A stretch of 51,281 nucleotides of DNA from CALGLS01 sp047626155 (GTDB lineage: Bacteria > Bacteroidota > Bacteroidia > Chitinophagales > Saprospiraceae), in NCBI GenBank assembly GCA_047626155.1, contig JBLHRR010000021.1:1-51281 (forward strand), read 5' to 3'. The position numbers and the translations under genes are program-made. Shown piece after piece: positions 36,258 to 43,967 of this stretch. Under the pieces are notes generated by a model. That model was not told the origin of the DNA, made no database searches, and worked only from the letters and a program-made list of their open reading frames with translations. Numbering within the stretch: the stretch's first letter is position 1; the number at the start of each line of letters is the position of its first letter.

Positions 36258-36839
36258 ATGAACTTTTTAGCCCACTTATATTTGTCTTGTGATAATGAAG
36301 ATTTGTTGATTGGTAATATGATTGCGGACTTCATTCGTAACAAAGAAGTTGCTACTTATTCGGGAGAGGTACAGAAGGGCATCCAATTACATCGGCAGAT
36401 TGACAGCTATACTGATAATCACCCAACAGTACGGCAAGGAACACATCGTTTACAGCCCGTTCATCATAAGTACTCGCCGGTAGTTATTGATGTACTTTAT
36501 GATTACTTACTGGTAAAAAACTGGGATCGCTATTCCGGACAAACGCTTTCTAGTTTTACTAAGTATGTCTACGAAATCCTGGAAAGGAGAATGGACGATA
36601 TGCCACTGAAATTACAGAAGCAACTACCGGGAATGATTGAGGGCGATTGGCTAACGGCCTATGGAACCATTAGCGGATTGAGTTTCGTCTTTGATAAAAT
36701 GGAAAAGCGCGCGAAGTTCAGTGCTCGTTTTTCAGATGCACCCAAAAGTCTGTTGATGGATTATGAAGCTTATAATGAGGAATTCAATCAATTCTTTCCT
36801 GAGGTGATTGAGTTTGTGAATGAGCATTGTGGGTGTTAA
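36258..36839 (+). CDS. acyl carrier protein phosphodiesterase AcpH-like
   Basis: 193 residues, DUF479/AcpH family: MNFLAHLYLS with LLIGNMIADFIRN, then GIQLHRQIDSYTDNHP (HD-like metal-binding residues) and VVIDVLYDYLLVKNW. It should hydrolyse the phosphopantetheine arm from holo-ACP. Length fits. The activity is known for the E. coli enzyme; in Bacteroidota it is inferred from homology. Confidence 0.88.
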   Translation: MNFLAHLYLSCDNEDLLIGNMIADFIRNKEVATYSGEVQKGIQLHRQIDSYTDNHPTVRQGTHRLQPVHHKYSPVVIDVLYDYLLVKNWDRYSGQTLSSFTKYVYEILERRMDDMPLKLQKQLPGMIEGDWLTAYGTISGLSFVFDKMEKRAKFSARFSDAPKSLLMDYEAYNEEFNQFFPEVIEFVNEHCGC

Positions 36840-36906
36840 ATAGCTTTAATCACTGAATTAATAAAGATTATCCTTAACCTAGATTAATGGAGACATATTA
36901 AAGTTC

Positions 36907-37647
36907 TTACCCCTCGAAATGTAAACTAATTGTTAGCGCCCTGGAACGAATCTTCTCCAAAACATTAGACTCTTTCACATTCTCATTAAAAATCAATACA
37001 TTTCCTAAACCGTTGGATACCTTAATTTCCGGAGAGAAGATAAAGTAAGGGAAGAAGAATTGGATACCGGCGCCATATTCAAATGCAAAATCCGTTGGGG
37101 AGATTTTAACGATGCTAGCGGCTTGACGAGCACGAGAATCACTGGCTACGTCAAAGGAATATTTGATACCCATAATCATGAACAAACGAATGTCATTAAA
37201 TGGAGCGGATTTATATCTAGCTTGGAACGGAAGTTCTACTAATACAGATTCCACCTTTCTATTACTAACTGGTTTATCATTTTCGAGATAAATGTAATTC
37301 AGATTTCTTTCTGTAAAAGATAGGGTAGGGAGGAATCGAAAATCGAAATACTGTCCGATCTTCAAATTACTAACGATACCTAGGTTAAAGCCCGGCCCGG
37401 TGATGGAGCTGGCATTGTCAATACTGTCATTACCAATGAAATCCTTGGAATGAGTAATTTTGAAATCGCTGGAGTTATAGCCCAGGGTTATCCCGAAATA
37501 ATAGGGTTTAGCCTGAAATTCGAGGAAGTTATAGTTGCCCTTTGATGATTGCGCGATGCTACTGTGGCTGACCAAGAAGCAAAGAGCGGCAACGATTAAC
37601 GTTGAGCGGTATAAATGGAACAAATTCCGAGTGACAATTGCTTGCAT
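36907..37647 (-). CDS. porT: type IX secretion outer-membrane protein PorT
   Basis: 246 residues with an N-terminal signal (LFHLYRSTLIVAALCFLVSH, SIAQ cleavage region) and an eight-strand-type barrel. NYNFLEFQAKPYYFGITLGY and the LPTLSFTERNLNYIY and RLFMIMGIKYSFDV strands fit PorT. The gene overlaps the end of menG by 52 bp, and the menG/porT pairing is a recurrent arrangement in Bacteroidota. PorT is needed for T9SS function in Porphyromonas; four likely T9SS clients are in this window. An internal start inside the overlap (for example a TTG) cannot be excluded. Confidence 0.85.
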   Translation of the reverse strand: MQAIVTRNLFHLYRSTLIVAALCFLVSHSSIAQSSKGNYNFLEFQAKPYYFGITLGYNSSDFKITHSKDFIGNDSIDNASSITGPGFNLGIVSNLKIGQYFDFRFLPTLSFTERNLNYIYLENDKPVSNRKVESVLVELPFQARYKSAPFNDIRLFMIMGIKYSFDVASDSRARQAASIVKISPTDFAFEYGAGIQFFFPYFIFSPEIKVSNGLGNVLIFNENVKESNVLEKIRSRALTISLHFEG

Positions 37648-38327
37648 TTCGTATTATTAAATCCTGTTTGTTGTAATATGTCCAGAAAAGCGTCACCATC
37701 AGGAAAGACTTGTACCGAGCGATATAAATAATCGTAGGCTTTAGGGTCTTTCGAAGTGATTCGACCTATAAGGGGTAAAATATATTTAAAGTAGAAATTG
37801 AATCCCTGCTTGAAGGGAAACATGGTTGGCTTTGAGAATTCTAGTACTACTAGCTGTCCACCTGGCTTTATGACTCTTTTTATTTCGGAGAGACCCTTTT
37901 TAAGATCTTCGAAATTTCTCACTCCAAATGCAACGGTAGCGGCATCAAAACTATTGTCTTCGTAAGGTAGATTCTCTGAATCGCCATGTTCCAACGTGAT
38001 GGTATCAGCCAACTCCTTTTTTAGAACCTTTTTTCTACCAACTGCTAGCATCTCCTTAGAAATATCCATTCCAATTATTTTATCAACTTTTAACTGCTTG
38101 GCCATCATGATGGCTACATCAGCGGTACCAGTGGCAACATCGAGAATCCGCTTCGGTTGGGTCGCTTCTAATTCCTTAATTGCTTTCTTACGCCATAACA
38201 CGTCGATTCGAAGGGTCAATAGTCTATTCAGAAAATCATAGTATGGTGCAATATTATCAAACATTTTAGACACCTGTTGCTTTTTCCCTCCGTCCTCCTT
38301 ATTATATGGTTTTACCGTTTCTTGCAT
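37596..38327 (-). CDS. ubiE: demethylmenaquinone methyltransferase (MenG/UbiE)
   Basis: 243 residues. Class I SAM methyltransferase making menaquinone from demethylmenaquinone, the only quinone route normally used in Bacteroidota. Signatures: VSKMFDNIAPYYDFLNRLL near the start, LDVATGTADVAI (SAM motif I), GMDISKEML, and the family stretch VAFGVRNFEDLKKGLSEIKR followed by LVVLEFSKP. Its last 52 bp overlap the start of porT in another frame, which makes translational coupling likely. Confidence 0.95.
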   Translation of the reverse strand: MQETVKPYNKEDGGKKQQVSKMFDNIAPYYDFLNRLLTLRIDVLWRKKAIKELEATQPKRILDVATGTADVAIMMAKQLKVDKIIGMDISKEMLAVGRKKVLKKELADTITLEHGDSENLPYEDNSFDAATVAFGVRNFEDLKKGLSEIKRVIKPGGQLVVLEFSKPTMFPFKQGFNFYFKYILPLIGRITSKDPKAYDYLYRSVQVFPDGDAFLDILQQTGFNNTKCKQLSLGICSIYTAQR

Positions 38328-38393
38328 TATTTATAATTTATTGGTCATTAAAGTTTTATACAAAAAGAAACAACAGGATAAGAACAGTGTTCA

Positions 38394-39009
38394 GTAACAA
38401 CGAGAAATTAATTTACTAGTTGATTTTTATCCTTTGGATATTTGACACATGAAATGGAGCATATTATCTTTTTAAAGATAAGTAGCGGCAAATTTGCTTT
38501 GCTTTTTTATTGAAATAGGACTGAAAAAATTCACTTCCAACCATAAATACAAAACGACCTACATCTTTTATCCGCTAAAAGCCCCTAATTTGCTCGCAAA
38601 GATAGTTTTATTTGGCATTTTATGCTCCGTAAGTAAGTCACAAATTAAAAGACTTTGTTGTGGCATGAAATTCGCATTTTTAACATTAGAACACTCCTTT
38701 ACGGTGGCAAGAACCCTGTCACAAATCTCCATAATTTTCTCCCTTTATTTTAAAACACTGCGTCTATATTGCATTCAAAGCGACTGAGGTCATCTCATAA
38801 TTAACCGGTAGGAAGCTTAGATCTGTTAGATTTTCAGACGAGTTAAAGTAAAGACAAAAAAACTATGACAAATTTGAAGTCTGGCAGATCTACTTCTTTT
38901 TGATTTATGGTTTAGTTCAGTGAGTGTATCCCCCCGACTCTATTTTATTTCCCTCCAACAATTTTAGAAGGTATTTAAAAAAGAAATCGGAATTATTTTT
39001 TTCAATTAC
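38394..39009 (+). mobile_element. possible longer relative of element B (or two decayed end fragments)
   Basis: The left edge GTAACAACGAGAAATTAATT resembles the element B start (GTGACAACGAAAAATTAAAT), and the right edge AAAGAAATCGGAATTATTTT, ending CAATTAC, resembles the element B end (AAAGAAATCGGGAAATTATT, ending TAATAC). Both are in the correct mutual orientation, 616 bp apart. The 3 bases outside (TCA, TAG) are not a duplication. The interior has no recognisable transposase; the longest frame (97 codons, 38494-38787) has no family hallmarks. Confidence 0.35.
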
Positions 39010-39051
39010 TAGGATACCCCCATTACTAGCGAACTAAAACCATTATATACC

Positions 39052-39702
39052 ATGAGAAAAAACCACATTTTACTATTACTACTTGTTTGTTTTACAACCG
39101 TAGTTTATGCACAATCGCAAAAAGGAGAAAAAGTCTCCGCCTACATTCTAAAGAAAGATGGCAGCCGCCAAGAAGGTGAAATCAAAGTAGGATCAATTAC
39201 AGACAATGAGGTGAAGATTCAATTCTATGCCAAAGGAAAATCGAAAAAGTCCGTATACAAGCCGGGAGACCTATTGGGTTATGGTTACGAAGCAAGAGAA
39301 CAAGATGACTTAGGTTTCGATGAGTACAGATGGATTCACTACGAAACAATGAAAGTGGATTATCCCGCGAAGCCTTTTGGAAGTACCACTGTTTTTGTAG
39401 AACGAGAAGTTGATGGGGCGGTAGCTTTATTCTGTTACTACATTGAAGTGAGAAACAATCCGAAAAAACCGTATCGCTATTACTACATGATTCGGGATTC
39501 GGAAGGAAATGTTACCAAGGTGGAAGAAAAGAATTTCCGCAAAACAGTAATGTCAACCTTTACTGATTATTCCGCACTGACCAGTAGATTAGGGAAGAAA
39601 GATTTCCTTTATAGGAACATGGACAGAATGGTGAGAGATTACAACTATTGGACTGTTAATCAGCACGATAGCTCTGAATACAGAGTTGCAATGAAAGAGT
39701 AA
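39052..39702 (+). CDS. secreted protein of unknown function
   Basis: 216 residues with a clear signal peptide (MRKNHILLLLLVCFTTVVYA, cleavage after AQ). The mature part is a basic, beta-rich protein: AYILKKDGSRQEGEIKVGS, PGDLLGYGYEAREQ, a tyrosine-rich centre (RNNPKKPYRYYYMIRD), and a C-terminal helix-rich region. I do not recognise a family. It lacks a sorting domain or lipobox, so a periplasmic or outer-membrane-associated location is likely. It stands alone between two gene-poor spacers (724 and 1018 bp). Confidence 0.7.
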   Translation: MRKNHILLLLLVCFTTVVYAQSQKGEKVSAYILKKDGSRQEGEIKVGSITDNEVKIQFYAKGKSKKSVYKPGDLLGYGYEAREQDDLGFDEYRWIHYETMKVDYPAKPFGSTTVFVEREVDGAVALFCYYIEVRNNPKKPYRYYYMIRDSEGNVTKVEEKNFRKTVMSTFTDYSALTSRLGKKDFLYRNMDRMVRDYNYWTVNQHDSSEYRVAMKE

Positions 39703-39769
39703 TTGAATTAGTTATATTAATACAATATCTAGAAGAATATTTTTACTCTTGGTGATTTAGTAATGACAA

Positions 39770-39917
39770 AAATAAAAAAAGTGTTGAGTCATGCTAGATA
39801 ATTCGGGCCTACCGAGCCCAGCCGAAAACCGATTTACGTTTTAAAAAAGATTCTTCGGAATCATCATTATTCAGGATTACAAAACCGAAGTGCAGTTTCT
39901 GCGCTTCGGTTTTTTTT
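39770..39917 (+). ncRNA. candidate structured small RNA ending in an intrinsic terminator
   Basis: The stretch is non-coding and holds three successive hairpins: TTCGG..CCGAA with internal GGGC..GCCC (39802-39826), GATTC-TTCG-GAATC (39849-39862, a stable UUCG-type tetraloop), and the terminator AAAACCGAAG..CTTCGGTTTTTTTT (39881-39917). The last could simply end the upstream gene, but it is about 180 bp from that stop codon. No match to a known RNA family was recognised. Confidence 0.35.
39881..39917 (+). terminator. intrinsic terminator
   Basis: ACCGAAG..GCAG pairs with CTGC..CTTCGGT around TTT (one internal T/G pair), followed by eight T. Confidence 0.85.
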
Positions 39918-39938
39918 GATAGGGTTAAGGTTTAGTCC

Positions 39939-40154
39939 TTAAAAAACCAACAACTGTCCATTTATTCGCTCTCCTATTAACAGAAAGGCCACATAACAGA
40001 AGCCACTATCTAAGTTTAAATTTACCATAAAGCGATTCAAATTATTCTTTCCTTTCATAAACTCAATTCGTTCCTCAAAAATCAATTGCCCAAGCTGATT
40101 AGAAATTTGTAAAATGCCTTTCGATGTTTGCGCAACATTTACATGAAAATCAAA
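39939..40154 (-). pseudogene. relic of a T9SS type A sorting domain
   Basis: Read on the minus strand this gives 71 open codons ending in TAA at 39939-39941, with an in-frame TAA just upstream (40155-40157). The translation has the sorting-domain pattern: ILQISNQLGQLIFEERIEF, GKNNLNRFMVNL, and DSGFCYVAFLLIGERINGQ, ending LLVF. The usual NP motif and the rest of the protein are missing. I therefore read it as the surviving 3' end of a deleted surface-protein gene. Confidence 0.7.
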
Positions 40155-40157
40155 TTA

Positions 40158-40453
40158 GTTGCTAGTAATATAGGTTTTACTGCTGTAGGAGGAGCGGAGT
40201 TACGTTGTACCCTTAAAGGGTTATTTATCGATTCACCTATTGACCTTTACATAGAAGCTCCATACCTTTGGTTTGATTAGTACTGAAAGAATCTATTTAA
40301 AACTGGAGGCTTTCATTAAAATAGTGATCAAAAAAAATTACATGTACAATTTTTCACATTCCTTTTCTTGTTGTTGTTGTTGCTGTATGGGAACAAAATT
40401 CCTAAAGGAAAGGCCTATGTGATAAGCGCTACAATTGTATTTCTAAAAAATAT
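40158..40453. other. spacer without a supported gene
   Basis: A TTG trinucleotide run (about 40369-40385) and AT-rich DNA. A 45-codon plus-strand frame (40143-40280) has no signal, family hallmark or promoter. Nothing else is recognised. Confidence 0.4.
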
Positions 40454-40498
40454 AAAAAGAGTCTTCTCGTATCGAGGAGGCTCTTTTTTTTTGTTTTA
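40454..40498 (+). terminator. intrinsic-terminator-like hairpin
   Basis: AAAAAGAGTCTTCTCG pairs with CGAGGAGGCTCTTTTT around TAT and runs into a T-tract. No intact gene ends here, which suits a relic of the lost neighbour gene or an unannotated transcript. Confidence 0.65.
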
Positions 40499-40534
40499 AG
40501 TGAATTGATTTGATGATTGTGAGTAAAGTGGTTT

Positions 40535-40651
40535 TCCGCCACGTATATATTTTACTGCAAAGGTGCGCAAAGAAGGGCAATGAAGGTGCTTTCTTGAAAT
40601 TCAACTTTGCGAACCTTTGCGCCTTTTCGGTGAAAGAAAACAATTGGCGGA
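40535..40651. repeat. dispersed repeat family A, copy 3 (two inverted arms)
   Basis: The left arm CCGCCACGTATATATTTTAC..GCAAAGGTGCGC (40535-40577) is an inverted version of the right arm ACTTTGCGAACCTTTGCGCC..GGTGAAAG..GGCGGAACG (40604-40651). The right arm matches copies 1 and 2. Together they form a large imperfect palindrome 70 bp before the ATP-grasp gene. Confidence 0.65.
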
Positions 40652-40720
40652 ACGTTAATTTGCTATATAGCATCAAAGAAAATCAGCTAGCGTCTTTTTT
40701 AATTTTTAAAATAATAAACC

Positions 40721-41689
40721 ATGAAAAAAATCTATGTTATCCACGAAAATGAAGATTGGGTCATTCCATTAAGAGCCGCTTTTAAAAGTTTAAGCTTGCC
40801 ATATGAAGAATGGTTTATTGATAAGCTTAGTTTAGATTTAAGCGAGGTTCCACCTGAAGGTATTTTTTACAATCGGATGAGCGCCTCTGCGCATACGAGG
40901 TCTCATCGTTATGCCCCTGAAGGCACTGAAAATGTATTGGCCTGGTTACAACGTCATGGCCGAAAAGTGATTAATGGACGGAGGGCTTTGCAACTTGAAG
41001 TTAGAAAGTCGGAACAGTATCTTGCCTTACAAGAATTTGATATAAAACATCCCAAAACAATTATTGCCAACGATGTAAGTTTATTGTTAAATGCAGTTGA
41101 CAAGTTGAATCAATTTCCCTTTATCATCAAACCAAATAGGGGCGGGAAGGGAGCTGGGGTTCAGTTGTTTCAAAGTAAAGAAAGTCTCAAAAAGACTATT
41201 GAGGATGCCGGAATAGGAGAATCACTGGACGGGATCTGGTTGGTGCAGCAGTACATTCAACCTGCGGATGGAAGGATTGTCAGAGCAGAATTTGTGGGTG
41301 GAGAGTTTCTGTATGCCGTCAGTATTGATTCTAGTAATGGCTTTCAATTGTGCCCAGCAGATACTTGTAATATAGACGATGCCTTCTGTCCCGTTGGTAC
41401 CTCTGCGAACACCTCTAAATTTCGCATTTTGGAAGATTACGAAAATGATGATCTCGAGAAGTACAAACAATTTCTTAAAGCCAATGATATTGGAGTTGGC
41501 GCTTTAGAATATGCCCAAGATGAGGCGGGAGTTCGCTGGGTTTATGATGTCAATACAAATACAAATTACAACTCAAAGGCAGAAGAACTCTTTGGAAATG
41601 AGGCGCAAGGAATGTTTGAAATTGCTAGTTTTTTAGGGAGACAGTTGGAGGAACTTTTAGGAAAGGAAAGGTTGAAAAATTGTGCATAG
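40721..41689 (+). CDS. ATP-grasp family ligase, RimK-like
   Basis: A 322-residue cytoplasmic ATP-grasp enzyme. A substrate-binding N-terminal domain (KKIYVIHENEDWVIPLRAAF) precedes the ATP-grasp core: FPFIIKPNRGGKGAGVQLF (ATP lysine and glycine loop), IWLVQQYIQP, RAEFVGGEFLYAVSID, and the metal-binding end WVYDVNTNTNYN. Such enzymes join a carboxylate to an amine or similar nucleophile; the substrates are unknown. The TAG stop at 41687-41689 is shared with the start of element B copy 4. Confidence 0.85.
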   Translation: MKKIYVIHENEDWVIPLRAAFKSLSLPYEEWFIDKLSLDLSEVPPEGIFYNRMSASAHTRSHRYAPEGTENVLAWLQRHGRKVINGRRALQLEVRKSEQYLALQEFDIKHPKTIIANDVSLLLNAVDKLNQFPFIIKPNRGGKGAGVQLFQSKESLKKTIEDAGIGESLDGIWLVQQYIQPADGRIVRAEFVGGEFLYAVSIDSSNGFQLCPADTCNIDDAFCPVGTSANTSKFRILEDYENDDLEKYKQFLKANDIGVGALEYAQDEAGVRWVYDVNTNTNYNSKAEELFGNEAQGMFEIASFLGRQLEELLGKERLKNCA

Positions 41690-41813
41690 TAACAACAAAA
41701 AATTAAATCCCGATTTGGAAACGATTATGTAAATCAAAATGACCAAAGGGAGAGTGATTTATATAACCCTTTCCACCAAATAAATCGGGAAATTATTTTT
41801 TGTGTAATACATA
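41686..41813 (+). mobile_element. MITE-like palindromic element B, copy 4
   Basis: Element proper 41689-41810 (122 bp), flanked by direct ATA repeats (41686-41688 and 41811-41813). The left duplication plus the first base of the element spell the stop codon of the ATP-grasp gene; since the base after the right duplication is also G, the uninterrupted gene would have had the same TAG. This copy has the most changes in the right inner arm (TATAACCCTTTCC). Confidence 0.85.
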
Positions 41814-42008
41814 GAGGCGAATTCTTACAACTAATTAGATGTAGACTGGAGATCAGGATCAGTCAGGCATTCTGTAGGTAGGCCTCAAGAGTTAAAAGGT
41901 TGTTTGCTTTAATTTCTTTGTACTTTGTCGAAAAAAGAAGTTTGTTTAATCTACGATTCAGTACTTTTAAGGTGAAGTAATTATTTACTCACTTAAAACA
42001 ACAATAAA

Positions 42009-42815
42009 ATGAATGCACACGAAATTGACTACCAAATCTTCGGAGAAGAAATGCAATTTGTAGAAATCGAATTGGATCCCTTTGAAACAGTAGTAGCGGA
42101 ATCTGGTAGTTTAATGATGAAAGATAGCGAAATTGAAATGACCACGATCTTCGGAGATGGTAGCCAACGACAGGCCGACAAAGGTATCTGGGGCAAAGTA
42201 CTCTCTGCCGGCAAGCGACTTGTTACCGGGGAGAGTTTGTTTCTTACCGCCTTTACACATGGCGGTAGTGGCAAACGTAAGGTCTCCTTTGCCTCGCCTT
42301 ATCCGGGGCGAATTATTCCATTAGATCTTTCAGCGTTGGAGGGAAAAATTGTCTGTCAAAAAGATGCTTTCCTTTGTGCTGCAAAAGGAGCGGAAGTAGG
42401 TATTGAATTTTCTAAAAAACTTGGTCGTGGCTTTTTTGGTGGAGAAGGTTTTATTATGCAAAAGATTGAAGGAGACGGTATGGCCTTTTTGCATGCGGGC
42501 GGTACGGTGGTAGAGCGAGATTTAGTCATTGGCGAAGTCCTGCACGTTGATACGGGTTGCCTAGTTGGTTTTACACGAGATGTAGATTATGATATTGAAA
42601 TGATAAAAGGGGTGAAGAATATGATCTTTGGAGGGGAAGGTATTTTTTATGCACGCCTTGAAGGGCCAGGTAAGGTATGGATTCAATCATTGCCATTTAG
42701 CCGATTAGCTGACCGGGTATTGCGTAGTTCTAAAAACTATGGCCGCAAATCGAATACAGGAGAAGGAAGTATATTGGGGGGATTGGGTGATTTGTTAGAT
42801 GGGGATGGTTGGTAA
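42009..42815 (+). CDS. AIM24/TIGR00266 family protein
   Basis: A 268-residue protein of the AIM24-like family (TIGR00266): AHEIDYQIFGEEMQFVEIEL, ETVVAESGSLMMKD, SLFLTAFTHGGSGKRKVSF, and the second repeat half AFLHAGGTVVERDLVIGEVL and VDTGCLVGFTRDVDYDIEMI. The fold is a duplicated beta-sandwich, named after the yeast mitochondrial protein AIM24; no enzymatic function is known in bacteria. No signal peptide. It stands 145 bp before the lysoplasmalogenase-like gene on the same strand. Confidence 0.9.
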   Translation: MNAHEIDYQIFGEEMQFVEIELDPFETVVAESGSLMMKDSEIEMTTIFGDGSQRQADKGIWGKVLSAGKRLVTGESLFLTAFTHGGSGKRKVSFASPYPGRIIPLDLSALEGKIVCQKDAFLCAAKGAEVGIEFSKKLGRGFFGGEGFIMQKIEGDGMAFLHAGGTVVERDLVIGEVLHVDTGCLVGFTRDVDYDIEMIKGVKNMIFGGEGIFYARLEGPGKVWIQSLPFSRLADRVLRSSKNYGRKSNTGEGSILGGLGDLLDGDGW

Positions 42816-42960
42816 TATGCAGGAAGTTGGAAGGGGGAAGTATCCTTTAACTTAGCATTCACCTAGGTTCTCCTAAATATCCTTCAATCGAATATTGTTC
42901 GGCTGAGGGATATTGTCTTTTCCAAGATTATTTACTGACGACTAATTTAAATGCCTTAAA

Positions 42961-43596
42961 ATGATCGGCTCACTTTCTATAGTTATTTCTGTCTTTGCCA
43001 CGCTTGCGATTTATTTTCGATTGAAAAATAACTCCCAATTATACGCGCGCTTTAAGCCGTTGACAACGATTGTAATTATATTGTTGTCGATTATGATTAC
43101 CCCCGATATGGAAAGTGGATATGGACCGATGATCACGATGGCCTTGGTGTTTTGCCTCCTCGGAGATGTATTGTTATTGAAAGAGTCTTATTTTGTCTAT
43201 GGCTTAGCAGTCTTCTTAATTGCACACTTACTTTTTGTTTTCGCTTTTTCTTCCTTGCATGGTTTTCAAACGAATCCTTATGTGATGGTAGCCTTGTTGC
43301 TAGTAGGAGGGAGTTACTTTAGTTTTCTTTATTCGGACCTCAAAGCGCTGGCATTCCCGGTGTTGCTATATTTTATGGCCATTATTGTGATGGATTGGCA
43401 AGCCATTAGTTTGGCGATTGCTTATCCGCAATTTTCTTTTTTCTTAATTGCGATTGGTGCTGTCTTGTTTACGTTTTCAGATGCGGTGATTGCTTATGAA
43501 AAGTTTAAGGGTGGGTTTATTTATTCGGAGGCGGTTATTCTTGGGAGTTATTGGCTGGCGGTTTTTTTGATTTGTGTTGGGGGGCTGTTTTTTTGA
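42961..43596 (+). CDS. lysoplasmalogenase-like membrane protein (YhhN/TMEM86)
   Basis: A 211-residue inner-membrane protein with about seven to eight helices. The YhhN signature is present: FCLLGDVLLLKESYFVYGLA with the buried Asp, IAHLLFVFAF, and FSDAVIAYEKF near the C-terminus, followed by a last helix. Animal TMEM86 members hydrolyse lysoplasmalogens; bacterial activity is inferred. It converges on the tRNA-Ser gene through a shared terminator. Confidence 0.9.
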   Translation: MIGSLSIVISVFATLAIYFRLKNNSQLYARFKPLTTIVIILLSIMITPDMESGYGPMITMALVFCLLGDVLLLKESYFVYGLAVFLIAHLLFVFAFSSLHGFQTNPYVMVALLLVGGSYFSFLYSDLKALAFPVLLYFMAIIVMDWQAISLAIAYPQFSFFLIAIGAVLFTFSDAVIAYEKFKGGFIYSEAVILGSYWLAVFLICVGGLFF

Positions 43597-43614
43597 AATG
43601 ATCACGACATCCAA

Positions 43615-43653
43615 TAAAAAAACCGCCTCGATCAAAAGATCAAGGCGGCTTTT
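43615..43653. terminator. bidirectional terminator between YhhN gene and tRNA-Ser
   Basis: AACCGCCTCGATC pairs with GATCAAGGCGGCTT around AAAA (one mismatch), with an A-run before and a T-run after. Confidence 0.85.
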
Positions 43654-43657
43654 ACAG

Positions 43658-43745
43658 CGGAGGAAGAGGGATTCGAACCCCCGGTAGGCGTTAACCCACG
43701 CTAGTTTTCAAGACTAGTGCATTAAACCAGCTCTGCCATTCCTCC
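43658..43745 (-). tRNA. tRNA-Ser(UGA)
   Basis: 88 nt on the minus strand. Acceptor GGAGGAA pairs with TTCCTCC, discriminator G; the anticodon arm CTAGT-CTTGAAA-ACTAG gives anticodon TGA; a long variable arm (GCGTGGGTTAACGCC) marks a class II tRNA; the T arm is CGGGGGTTCGAATCCCT type. The 3' CCA is not encoded. Reads UCA and probably other UCN codons. Confidence 0.97.
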
Positions 43746-43967
43746 TGGTTTATTTACATAGAAAAGGTAAGCAAGAAGCACACCGTTTTCCAAATGCGAT
43801 TGCAAATGTACATTTATTTTTCGAAAAAGGAAAGACTAGAGGGGGAAATAGTTGAAAAAATAAATTTTGTTTTAGCAACGGGCTCTTTTACTGGATGTGG
43901 ATTCTTCCTCAAAAGGCCTAATCCTTAACTTTGACTCTCCTTCTGAAGTAACATAACAATTAGACTA

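Noticed and set aside
38494..38787. 97-codon plus-strand frame inside the 724-bp spacer
   Set aside because: Basic, Cys- and Phe-rich translation without signal peptide, family hallmark or promoter; AT-rich chance frame, possibly within a decayed element.
40143..40280. 45-codon plus-strand frame starting ATG AAA ATC
   Set aside because: Starts inside the sorting-domain relic on the other strand, with no promoter or recognisable feature; cannot be told from chance.
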